In this document: in pieces, positions 1 to 5,755 of the stretch | Position numbering within the stretch: the first letter of the stretch is position 1 | Layout: every line of letters starts with the position of its first letter | Assembly (NCBI GenBank): GCA_016180605.1 | Contig: JACPAW010000147.1 | Location: 1 to 5,755 of the forward strand | Reading direction: 5' to 3' | DNA: 5,755 nt | Source of the DNA: Candidatus Omnitrophota bacterium | GTDB taxonomy: Bacteria > Omnitrophota > Gorgyraeia > Aquiviventales > Aquiviventaceae | Program-made: the position numbers and the translations under genes | Notes under the pieces: generated by a model | Seen by the model: the letters and a program-made list of their open reading frames with translations, nothing else | The model's database searches: none | Told to the model about the DNA's origin: nothing

Positions 1-723
1 CGGGGGACTTCTTTGCGCGGCATACGAACGAACTATGTCGCCATCCGCGACCAACTGGAAGACGAATTGAAATTACCCGTGCTGATGGGAAGCGACTCGA
101 CCCTTGCCGGTTATGGGGAATACCGTTTGGGAATTGAGCGCCCGGTCGATAATCTGATCTATCTCTATTCCGATGTCGGTGCGAGTCTGATCTTAAACAG
201 CCAAATTTACTGGGGCTCAGGCGGCAGTGCCGGTGAGCTGGGTGTTTTCGCCCCTTCGGATGAGGATTATCTGGCTTGGATTAAAAGCCCCTCTTTTGTT
301 TTGTCGAATGTCTGGGATCTGGGGCTTTCCGACCAAGCCCGCAAGTTGATCCAGGAAGGGCACGCCACGGCCATTGGAGAAATGGTAAAAGATCAGCTAG
401 AAGCCATCGATCTGAGCACTGTTTTGGAAGCCGCGCAATCGGGGGATCAGTTGGCGCGTGAGCTGATTGAACATGCGGCCATGCAGTTGGGAATCCGCAT
501 TGCGTATTTAGTGAATTTGCTCAATCCGGATGTGGTCGTCATCGGGGGTGGCATCGAAAAAGCAGGTTCCATGCTGCTAGAGCCGGTGTGGCGCTCTGTT
601 AAAAAATACGCTTATGAAGAACCGGCCAGTCTAGTCGATATTTTGCCAGCACAACTGGGAGAAAACGCGGTAGCATTGGGGGCTGCGTGTTGGGTGATTC
701 GAGACGTATTCCTGCAAGCTTAG
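1..723 (+). CDS. ROK-family protein, probable transcriptional regulator (5' end missing)
   Basis: C-terminal 240 residues of a ROK (repressor/ORF/kinase) protein. The reading frame is open back to base 1 with no credible start; the TTG at 13 is internal, so the gene begins outside the window. Full-length ROK regulators are about 380-400 aa, so an N-terminal winged helix and the first part of the actin-like ATPase fold are probably missing. Visible ROK elements are the segment around the family acidic residue (SDST at 91-102, usually NDxN), a degenerate ROK signature ending GGSAGELG (about 220-243), and the strongly conserved NPDVVVIGGGIEKAG block (about 526-567). The Zn-binding CxCGxxGCxE motif that normally follows AGELGH is absent: no cysteine occurs there and the His is Val. 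This suggests a regulator rather than a sugar kinase. The missing half means a divergent kinase cannot be excluded. The next gene starts 27 nt downstream. Confidence 0.85.
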   Translation, partial: RGTSLRGIRTNYVAIRDQLEDELKLPVLMGSDSTLAGYGEYRLGIERPVDNLIYLYSDVGASLILNSQIYWGSGGSAGELGVFAPSDEDYLAWIKSPSFVLSNVWDLGLSDQARKLIQEGHATAIGEMVKDQLEAIDLSTVLEAAQSGDQLARELIEHAAMQLGIRIAYLVNLLNPDVVVIGGGIEKAGSMLLEPVWRSVKKYAYEEPASLVDILPAQLGENAVALGAACWVIRDVFLQA

Positions 724-742
724 GCGATGAGGTTTGCCTTAT

Positions 743-746
743 GAGG
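743..746 (+). promoter_or_regulatory. Weak ribosome binding site for the coiled-coil gene
   Basis: GAGG lies 4 nt before the ATG at 751, closer than ideal. The upstream ATGs at 727 and 741 reach stop codons within a few codons, so 751 is the only ATG that keeps the N-terminal membrane segment. Confidence 0.4.
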
Positions 747-750
747 ATGG

Positions 751-1695
751 ATGCCTGGCTTTAAGATACCGCCATTGAGGCCGCCAACGGGCATTTTGCC
801 CGTTTTGCTAATCGTAGCCGGAGGCGGCCTTGTGGTTTTGGGATTGTTCTATTCCAGCCAGAGGCAACAGCTAGGGCAGCTTCGACAACAATTGTTCTCC
901 ACTCAGCAGCAGGTTTCTGAGTTGGAAGCAAAGAAAAATGCTCTAGCCCAGGAATTGTCAGAGCTTCAAAAGGAACGGGGTTCATTGAGCGAACGCATCG
1001 ACACGATGCGGACACAGCTTTCTTCCTCCAATACGGAGTTGGAGGAAGTACGATCCAGCCTTCAAAGCATCCAGGTGCGCTACGATCAACTCAACACTGA
1101 ACGCGATCGCCTCAAAGCGCAACTGGCTACAACGACGAGCGAGCGCGATGAGTACCGCCAACAAGTGCAGCATCTTGAGGAAGAGAAATCCGAGGTGCAG
1201 CGCGCCCTAAAACGGTGGCGCGAGAGGTTGGCCCTTCTGGATCGCGATTACCGTAAGGTGACGGAGGAGCTTGCCCAGCTCAAGGCTGCTCCCAAACAGA
1301 CGGAACCGCCACCGGTGAATGTGGTGGGTGTGATTCCGCAACCGCCGGCACCTAAGCTGCCTCCTTCAGGAATTCCAAGCCCATCGGTTACTTCCAGTGC
1401 CAGCGGAATGGTTGAGCTTCCCCCGATTGTGGTTCGCAAAGATCAGGCGGCGACGGTATCGGGTATCCGGGGGCGCGTTCTTGAGGTTAACGAAGTCCAA
1501 AACTTCGTCGTCGTCGATCGGGGCAGCACGGATGGAGTCTCCGTGGGCATGTCATTCGATTTTCTTCGCGGCTCCGAGGTGGTAGGACGGGCGACGGTGA
1601 TACGGGTTCGGCCGCGTTTGTCTGCTTGCGATATTATCGGTTCCGCAACGGTGGGTCCCATTTTGCCTGGGGATACGGTTGTCCAGAGTTGGTAA
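751..1695 (+). CDS. Membrane-anchored coiled-coil protein with C-terminal beta-rich domain, function unknown
   Basis: A 314-aa protein with a clear modular plan. Residues 1-14 are short, proline-rich and basic. Residues 15-34 (ILPVLLIVAGGG then LVVLGLF) form one transmembrane helix or uncleaved signal anchor. Residues about 36-178 are a long Gln/Glu/Lys/Arg-rich coiled coil. Residues about 179-212 are a proline-rich linker. Residues 236-314 form a compact domain with GRVLEVN, VVVDRGSTDGVSVGM, GRATVIRV and PGDTVV motifs. This C-terminal pattern resembles small beta-barrel-like domains on envelope proteins of PVC-group bacteria and the C-terminal region of FlgT-like proteins; that is recollection, not a search. 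The likely topology is a cytoplasmic N-terminus with the coil and C-terminal domain in the periplasm, giving a possible scaffold or spacer role. It lies between a ROK and a LacI regulator gene, and its stop codon overlaps the ribosome binding site of the latter. No specific function can be assigned. Confidence 0.85.
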   Translation: MPGFKIPPLRPPTGILPVLLIVAGGGLVVLGLFYSSQRQQLGQLRQQLFSTQQQVSELEAKKNALAQELSELQKERGSLSERIDTMRTQLSSSNTELEEVRSSLQSIQVRYDQLNTERDRLKAQLATTTSERDEYRQQVQHLEEEKSEVQRALKRWRERLALLDRDYRKVTEELAQLKAAPKQTEPPPVNVVGVIPQPPAPKLPPSGIPSPSVTSSASGMVELPPIVVRKDQAATVSGIRGRVLEVNEVQNFVVVDRGSTDGVSVGMSFDFLRGSEVVGRATVIRVRPRLSACDIIGSATVGPILPGDTVVQSW

Positions 1696-1700
1696 GGGAG
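1694..1700 (+). promoter_or_regulatory. Ribosome binding site that decides the lacI-type start
   Basis: AAGGGAG overlaps the last two bases of the TAA stop of the upstream gene and sits 9 nt before the GTG at 1710. This supports GTG 1710 over the longer in-frame TTG at 1626, which would put about 70 nt of coding sequence in two frames. It also suggests that the two genes are translated from one message. Confidence 0.7.
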
Positions 1701-1709
1701 ATTTCTGCG

Positions 1710-2726
1710 GTGATTGCGCGGGTGCGAAAAGTAGGCATCGAGGAAGTGGCTCGCGAGGCGGGGGTATCGACGACGACCGTATCTCGCGTCATCAACCAAG
1801 TTCCCACCGTTTCCGATGATAACCGCAGACGGGTCCTGGAAACCATCAAACGGTTGAAGTACCACCCCAACCCCAGCGCACAGTCCCTGGCTTCCGGTCG
1901 CAACAATACGATTGGCATCATCTTGCCGCGCTTTGCCGATATGTTTCGTTCCTATTATATTTCTGAGCTGCTCAAGGGTGTTGGAACGGGGGTGGAGCGT
2001 CTGGGTCTTAACCTGTTGCTGCATATTACCCGGGGAAAAGCGACGATTGATTATTCGGCGATGGAGGGGCTGCTCTTTGCGGACATCGAAGGCAACGAGG
2101 ATCAGTTGGATGCTGCCATCGAACAGGATATTCCCTCCGTTGTCATGAATAACTACATCAAAGAGCTTCCCGTCAGCTGTATTGCCATCGATAACCGTTT
2201 GGCAGCCGAGCGCGTAGTCGCCTATCTGGCGGAATTGGGTCATCGGGAGATCGCCACGATCACAGGACACTTAAAGACCCCTACGGGGCTGGACCGGCTC
2301 GATGGGTATCTGAAGGCGATGAAAGAAAGAAAACTGGAGGTAAAGCCTCATTTCGTGCAGCGCGGCGATTATACGGCTCAGTCGGCAAAAGAACCTGCGC
2401 GGCGCTTGTTGACGCACCCCGAGCGGCCGACCGCGGTTTTTGCGGCAAGCGACGAAATGGCTGTCACGACAATCGAAATGGCCTGGGAATTGGGATTGCG
2501 GGTTCCAGAAGATTTATCGGTCGTAGGATTCGACGACAGCCCGATGGCTGCTTTTGCCAGAGTGCCCTTGACGACGGTATGGCAGCCGCTGAGTCAGGTC
2601 GGGGAACTTGCGGTGGATGTGTTATCCAAACTGATTTCCGGAAAGCAGCGGCATTCGGTCAAGACGCTTCTGGCAACGAAGCTGATTGAGCGTCAGTCAT
2701 GCCGCCAAACGTGGTTGGAGCATTAG
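1710..2726 (+). CDS. LacI-family transcriptional regulator
   Basis: A 338-aa repressor when started at GTG 1710, the usual LacI/GalR length. The N-terminal helix-turn-helix spans residues about 10-29 (IEEVAREAGVSTTTVSRVIN). A second helix with VSDDNRRRVLETIKRLKY follows. The hinge region PNPSAQSLASGR (about 53-64) carries the leucine (L60) that in this family is expected to wedge into the operator minor groove. The periplasmic-binding-protein-like effector domain follows: NTIGIILPRFAD, FAADIEG-type strand residues (LLFADIEG), VAYLAELGHREIATI, TAVFAASDEMA, and the C-terminal signature DLSVVGFDDSP with LTTVWQPLSQVGE. The ligand is normally a sugar or nucleobase and cannot be told here. The segment between NLLLHITRG and MEGLLFAD looks several residues shorter than in typical family members. 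No target operon or palindromic operator is evident in the window. A link to the downstream biotin genes is possible only by position. Confidence 0.93.
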   Translation: MIARVRKVGIEEVAREAGVSTTTVSRVINQVPTVSDDNRRRVLETIKRLKYHPNPSAQSLASGRNNTIGIILPRFADMFRSYYISELLKGVGTGVERLGLNLLLHITRGKATIDYSAMEGLLFADIEGNEDQLDAAIEQDIPSVVMNNYIKELPVSCIAIDNRLAAERVVAYLAELGHREIATITGHLKTPTGLDRLDGYLKAMKERKLEVKPHFVQRGDYTAQSAKEPARRLLTHPERPTAVFAASDEMAVTTIEMAWELGLRVPEDLSVVGFDDSPMAAFARVPLTTVWQPLSQVGELAVDVLSKLISGKQRHSVKTLLATKLIERQSCRQTWLEH

Positions 2727-2732
2727 GAATGG

Positions 2733-2760
2733 GTTCAAGGTACAGGGTACAAGGTTCAAG
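2733..2760 (+). repeat. Heptanucleotide tandem repeat, four units of GTWCARG
   Basis: Four head-to-tail 7-bp units with no gaps: GTTCAAG (2733-2739), GTACAGG (2740-2746), GTACAAG (2747-2753), GTTCAAG (2754-2760). They differ only at the W and R positions. The array fills most of the 60-nt space between the LacI-type gene and the BioU-type gene and ends 12 nt before the latter's ribosome binding site. It resembles in kind the short tandem heptamer arrays seen between genes in some bacteria, such as the STRR sequences of cyanobacteria. A role in this mRNA leader is unknown. Confidence 0.8.
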
Positions 2761-2772
2761 ATTAGAGATGGT

Positions 2773-2777
2773 AAAGG
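2773..2777 (+). promoter_or_regulatory. Ribosome binding site that decides the bioU start
   Basis: AAAGG is 9 nt before the ATG at 2787 but directly abuts the in-frame ATG at 2778. Normal spacing therefore favours 2787, which removes three residues (MNR) from the longest possible product. Confidence 0.6.
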
Positions 2778-2786
2778 ATGAATAGG

Positions 2787-3839
2787 ATGGTAGAGGCGAC
2801 AGCGCCCATTCGGGTAGCGGTGCTTGGAGCAGGCGGGCTTGGCAAGGCTGCAGCACAGATCATTGGCATGAAGCGCGAGCTTCAATTATCTGCGATCTGC
2901 GACAGCCATGGGGTCGTGGTTTCATCTGAGGGATTGTGTGCTCAAACATTTGCCAATCTTTCGGGAGATTTAGTGGAGGGTTTCCGCGCCGCAGAGGCGG
3001 ATGGACAAGTTTCGAAAAACGGTGGAGTCCGCACGGTTACTGAAGCTGAAGCCTTTCATTGCAGCGATCCTATTGGGGAAATTCTTGAGCGCGCTAAGAA
3101 TTTGGATGCCATCTTGATTGCATTACCCAATCTGCCCAATGAATTTATTCCCGACGTAATCCGCCGATTTGCGCAAGAAACAGAATCGCTAGTATTTGTC
3201 GATGTCTTAAAACGGACGCGTGCGGTCGAATTGCTATTTGAGCTGGACCCACTGGTTCGGCAAGCGCAAAGTGTGGTTCTAACCGGTTGCGGGGCTACAC
3301 CAGGCCTATTAACAGCCGCGGCCGTCTTGGCAGCGCAGTCGTTCATCGAAGTGGAGCAAATCAACATTTGGTGGGGGGTAGGGATCAGCAACTGGGATGC
3401 TTATAAGGCCACCATTCGCGAAGATATCGCCCACCTTCCAGGTTATGGTGTGGAACGGGCAAAGGCTATGACCGATGCGGAAATTGAAGCGCTGCTAAAT
3501 CAGACCCAAGGTCTTCTGGAATTGCGCCACATGGAACATGCGGATGATGTTCTGCTAAGGCGTGTTGGGGTGGTCGATTCCGTGGATCAGGTGGAAGTCG
3601 GCGGTGTCATGGACACCCGGCATCCTAAGAAACCGGTTTCCACGACGATGACCCTGACGGGCCGTACGTTCGAAGGCAAGCGTTCCAGCCACCAGTTTGT
3701 TCTCGGAGATGAAACGACCATGGCCGCCAATGTGATTGGACCGGCGCTCGGCTACCTCAAGCGAGGCCTATGGCTTAAAAGTCGCGGTCTCTTCGGGGTC
3801 TTCGGCAGCACGGAATTTCTGCCGATGATCGTGCGCTGA
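2787..3839 (+). CDS. bioU: BioU-type KAPA carboxylating dehydrogenase (suicide enzyme replacing BioA)
   Basis: A 350-aa saccharopine-dehydrogenase-like protein. Residues 8-19 form an N-terminal Rossmann strand and glycine loop (IRVAVLGAGGLG). Further conserved blocks are LIALPNLPNEFIPDVI (about 110-125), VDVLKRT (138-144), the GCGATPGLLTAA loop (167-178), NWDAYKATIREDIAHLPGY (202-220), GGVMDTRHPKKPVSTT (about 272-287) and LGDETTMAANVIGPALGYLK (306-325). As far as I recall, these match cyanobacterial BioU (about 333 aa, Synechocystis slr0355) block for block. BioU joins KAPA to its own catalytic lysine (Lys124 there) as a reduced Schiff base using NAD(P)H, carboxylates the conjugate, then re-oxidises it. 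This releases DAPA-carbamate and leaves the lysine as allysine, so each molecule works once. K142 (codon 3210-3212) in VDVLKRT is the likely equivalent. Position directly before bioF and bioD, with no bioA between, supports the role. Lysine-metabolism dehydrogenase is a less likely alternative. Confidence 0.82.
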   Translation: MVEATAPIRVAVLGAGGLGKAAAQIIGMKRELQLSAICDSHGVVVSSEGLCAQTFANLSGDLVEGFRAAEADGQVSKNGGVRTVTEAEAFHCSDPIGEILERAKNLDAILIALPNLPNEFIPDVIRRFAQETESLVFVDVLKRTRAVELLFELDPLVRQAQSVVLTGCGATPGLLTAAAVLAAQSFIEVEQINIWWGVGISNWDAYKATIREDIAHLPGYGVERAKAMTDAEIEALLNQTQGLLELRHMEHADDVLLRRVGVVDSVDQVEVGGVMDTRHPKKPVSTTMTLTGRTFEGKRSSHQFVLGDETTMAANVIGPALGYLKRGLWLKSRGLFGVFGSTEFLPMIVR

Positions 3840-3860
3840 TTCTCACCGGTTTTCCTCTCT

Positions 3861-3866
3861 TAATAT
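3861..3866 (+). promoter_or_regulatory. Possible -10 box just upstream of bioF
   Basis: TAATAT ends 7 nt before the bioF ATG. If it worked as a -10 element, transcription would start at or next to the ATG and give a leaderless message, which would fit the lack of a Shine-Dalgarno sequence there. No convincing -35 hexamer lies 16-18 nt upstream, so this is weakly supported. Confidence 0.25.
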
Positions 3867-3873
3867 CCTACAG

Positions 3874-5073
3874 ATGAATTCTACCGCAGCCACCTCTTCT
3901 TCTTGGCAAAGACTTCTTGCTGATTGTGATGAGGAATTAACCATCCTCGAAGATCAGGCTCTTCGGCGTCGGTTGATGGTGGTTGACGCCATCCAAGGAG
4001 TTTGCTTGCATATGGAAGATCGCGAAATGATCAACTGGTGCTCCAATGACTATTTGGGTTTATCCGCTCACCCGGTACTTTTCCAAGCGGCCACTGAGGC
4101 AGCAGCCGAATGGGGCTTAGGGGCTCGTGCCTCACGGCTTCTTTCCGGATCCACACGCTGGCATGAAATCCTCGAGCAAGGGCTGGCGCGCCATTTTAAT
4201 GCCGAAGCTGCGATCGTATTTCCCAGCGGCTATCAGGCTAACCTTGGCGCTCTGAGCACTCTGCTTGGCCCTAAGGATATCGTGTTTGTGGATAGGCTAT
4301 CCCATGCAAGCTTGCTGGATGCCGCCAGGGCTACCCAAGCTGCCTTCCGTGTTTTCCGGCATAACGACGCGGATCATCTGGCCCATTTGCTCAAGTCATC
4401 TACCCGATTTCGCCGCCGTCTGATCGTGACCGAAGGTCTATTCAGTATGGATGGGGACCAGCCGCCTCTTTTGGAACTGATTCGGTTAAGCGAGGATCAC
4501 CAGGCGCTAGTTTTTCTAGACGATGCTCATGGGGCCTTTGTGCTTGGATCGCAGGGGCGTGGTACTCCGGAATATCAAGGAGTCTCTCACTCCTCATTGA
4601 TTTACATGGCCACATTGGGAAAAGCACTCGGCTGCCAAGGCGGATTTGTGGTAGGACCCGAATCTTTGATTGAGCTATTGCGCAACCGGGCGCGCACGTT
4701 TCTCTACACAACGGCATTAGCCATACCCCTGGCAGCGGCTGCGGCCGCGGCACTGGAAATGATCCAAGGCCCTTGTGAGTTACGAGTCCGTTTGGCACAA
4801 AGGGTGCAACAGCTGCACTTAAGGCTGCAAGCCTTAGGTTTTCATACCGGTGCCAAGGATCACATTGTACCTTTGGTATTAGGTTCACCGCGCCGAGCGC
4901 TTTCCGCAGCAAAAGCTTTATGGCAGCAGGGAATTTGGGCCCCGGCGATTCGTCCTCCTACGGTTCCCAAGGGTAGCGCACGGCTGCGTTTGAGTCTCAC
5001 TGCTTTGCATACGAGTGAACAGATCGAGGCGCTAGCAAGCTCTCTTCAACGGGTGCTCTCGGATGCGCCGTAA
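3874..5073 (+). CDS. bioF: 8-amino-7-oxononanoate synthase (KAPA synthase)
   Basis: A 399-aa PLP-dependent alpha-oxoamine synthase, close to the usual 380-400 aa. It makes KAPA from pimeloyl-ACP or pimeloyl-CoA and L-alanine with loss of CO2, in the cytoplasm. Family landmarks are all present: SNDYLGLSAHP (57-67), GLGARASRLLSGSTRWHEILE (81-101), FPSGYQAN (116-123), DRLSHASLLDA with H144 expected to stack on PLP (140-150), TEGLFSMDGD (186-195), LDDAHGAFVLG with D216 and H219 for the pyridine nitrogen and O3' (215-225), and TLGKALGCQGG with K250 as the Schiff-base lysine (247-257). The C-terminal AIRPPTVPKGSARLRLSLTA segment is also typical. The relatives Kbl, HemA and SPT are the main alternatives; the neighbours bioU and bioD make BioF much the best reading. 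The ATG at 3874 gives the normal N-terminus, but the pyrimidine-rich stretch before it has no recognisable ribosome binding site. The 3' end overlaps bioD by 11 nt. Confidence 0.93.
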   Translation: MNSTAATSSSWQRLLADCDEELTILEDQALRRRLMVVDAIQGVCLHMEDREMINWCSNDYLGLSAHPVLFQAATEAAAEWGLGARASRLLSGSTRWHEILEQGLARHFNAEAAIVFPSGYQANLGALSTLLGPKDIVFVDRLSHASLLDAARATQAAFRVFRHNDADHLAHLLKSSTRFRRRLIVTEGLFSMDGDQPPLLELIRLSEDHQALVFLDDAHGAFVLGSQGRGTPEYQGVSHSSLIYMATLGKALGCQGGFVVGPESLIELLRNRARTFLYTTALAIPLAAAAAAALEMIQGPCELRVRLAQRVQQLHLRLQALGFHTGAKDHIVPLVLGSPRRALSAAKALWQQGIWAPAIRPPTVPKGSARLRLSLTALHTSEQIEALASSLQRVLSDAP

Positions 5074-5755
5074 AATCCCAGGATTGTTTGTTACGGGTAC
5101 GGATACGGGTGTGGGCAAGACCCTCGTGGCTTGCGCGCTGGCTGCTTGGTATCGCAAGCAAGGTCTGCGCGTTGGGGTGATGAAGCCTGTTGCCACTGGC
5201 GGGTTACGCCAGAGTGGTTGCTGGGTAGGGGAGGATGCGATTTGGCTTGCTCAAGCAGCCGGAACTCATCTTGCTTTGAAATGGATCAACCCGGTGTGTT
5301 TTAAAGAGCCTATAGCGCCCTGGGCTGCGGCCCAACGGGTGCGGCGGAGGATTCTGCTTCGTCCTCTTTTGCAGGCTTTCAAAAGAGTGCAAGCGCCATG
5401 CGATTTTCTGGTTGTCGAAGGAATCGGCGGCCTTTTGGTTCCTTTGAGTGCCACCGCTACGGTAGCGGATTTGGCCAAGCGTTTGCGTTTGCCGCTGATC
5501 ATCGTAGCACGCACCGGCCTTGGCACTTTGAACCACACGTTGCTGACAATACAGGTGGCACGGCAATACGGCTTATCCGTGAGTGCCATTATTTTGAATG
5601 AATCCAGGCCCTTCTCCAAAGATTCCCTTTCGAGGGCCATCGCCAAGACCAACCGGGAAACTTTAATGCGGCTCAGTGATGCTCCCGTGCTCGGACCATT
5701 GCCTTATTTGCCACGGTTTGTGCAGAAGGGTTCAACTGATTTGCTGGCGGCGTTT
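5063..5755 (+). CDS. bioD: Dethiobiotin synthetase (3' end missing)
   Basis: The frame stays open from ATG 5063 to the window end, giving 231 residues; BioD is usually about 220-240 aa, so only a few residues are probably missing. BioD closes the ureido ring using ATP. It shows the P-loop GTDTGVGKT (12-20), VMKPVATG with the substrate-contacting lysine K41 (39-46), a DAxxLA helix (EDAIWLAQAAG), NPVCFKEPIAPWAAA matching the NPxxFxxPxxPxxAA pattern, VVEGIGGLLVPLS (acidic and glycine-rich loop), ARTGLGTLNHTLLT, and SAIILNE near the nucleotide-base pocket. The start lies 8 codons' depth inside another frame at the end of bioF (11-nt overlap), with only a weak GGGTG (5051-5055) before it, which suggests translational coupling. 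Downstream of BioU it would be expected to receive DAPA-carbamate, so it would not need to carboxylate DAPA itself; this is inference from the cyanobacterial pathway. Confidence 0.93.
   Translation, partial: MRRKIPGLFVTGTDTGVGKTLVACALAAWYRKQGLRVGVMKPVATGGLRQSGCWVGEDAIWLAQAAGTHLALKWINPVCFKEPIAPWAAAQRVRRRILLRPLLQAFKRVQAPCDFLVVEGIGGLLVPLSATATVADLAKRLRLPLIIVARTGLGTLNHTLLTIQVARQYGLSVSAIILNESRPFSKDSLSRAIAKTNRETLMRLSDAPVLGPLPYLPRFVQKGSTDLLAAF

Noticed and set aside
721..742. Possible hairpin TAGGC...GCCTTA after the ROK gene
   Set aside because: The stem is only about four to five base pairs and no T-run follows, so it is not a credible terminator.
1103..1110. GCGATCGC, the HIP1 palindrome abundant in many cyanobacteria
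   Set aside because: I noticed only this copy in the window, inside a coding region, which is not enough to argue for a cyanobacterial host despite the BioU-like gene.
1626..1709. Longer LacI-type start at TTG 1626
   Set aside because: The added residues overlap the end of the coiled-coil gene and match nothing in the family; GTG 1710 has a good ribosome binding site and gives the normal N-terminus.
1443..2270. A 275-codon minus-strand open frame spanning the coiled-coil and LacI-type genes
   Set aside because: It crosses two well-supported genes on the other strand and shows no family motif or convincing start context.
2768..2785. Five-codon leader ORF (ATG to TAG) just before bioU
   Set aside because: It has no ribosome binding site of its own and overlaps the bioU one; a frame this short is expected by chance.
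2727..2786. BirA or BioR operator, or a promoter, upstream of bioU
   Set aside because: No TTGTAAACC-type dyad and no TTATnnATAA-type site is present, and no -35/-10 pair with reasonable spacing was found; the gap is mostly the heptamer array.
5204..5652. Two overlapping minus-strand open frames of 120 and 128 codons opposite bioD
   Set aside because: They show no recognisable domain, are rich in Arg, Ser and Thr as expected for antisense shadows, and lie opposite a complete set of BioD motifs.

Overview
All six genes in this 5.75 kb bacterial window lie on the + strand, in this order: a ROK-family regulator cut by the left edge, a membrane-anchored coiled-coil protein, a LacI-family repressor, a BioU-type saccharopine-dehydrogenase-like oxidoreductase, BioF, and BioD cut by the right edge. 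Gaps are short: 27, 14, 60 and 34 nt, then an 11-nt overlap. No convincing terminator or strand switch is visible.

The right half (about 2787 to the end) is a biotin ring-assembly block. BioF condenses pimeloyl thioester with L-alanine to give KAPA (8-amino-7-oxononanoate). The usual next gene, the aminotransferase bioA or bioK, is absent from this stretch. In front of bioF is a protein that closely resembles, from memory, cyanobacterial BioU, the single-turnover 'suicide' enzyme that donates the nitrogen of its own lysine and carboxylates the product. BioD then closes the ureido ring to give dethiobiotin. bioD starts inside the end of bioF and runs off the window, so it is easily missed by a scan that requires a stop codon.

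The left half holds two sugar-type regulators (ROK and LacI) on either side of a single-pass membrane protein with a long periplasmic coiled coil. No transporter or sugar enzyme is seen beside them. Nothing in the sequence ties these regulators to biotin. A short tandem array of a 7-bp unit (GTWCARG) lies between the two halves.

Organism: GC is a little above 50% by eye. A LacI-type regulator, a ROK regulator and the envelope coiled-coil protein argue against a cyanobacterium, despite BioU. The LacI protein and the C-terminal domain of the coiled-coil protein most resemble, from memory, proteins of Omnitrophota or the wider PVC group. That is a tentative guess; Armatimonadota or other uncultured lineages are not excluded. 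All family calls rest on motif reading, not on a database search.
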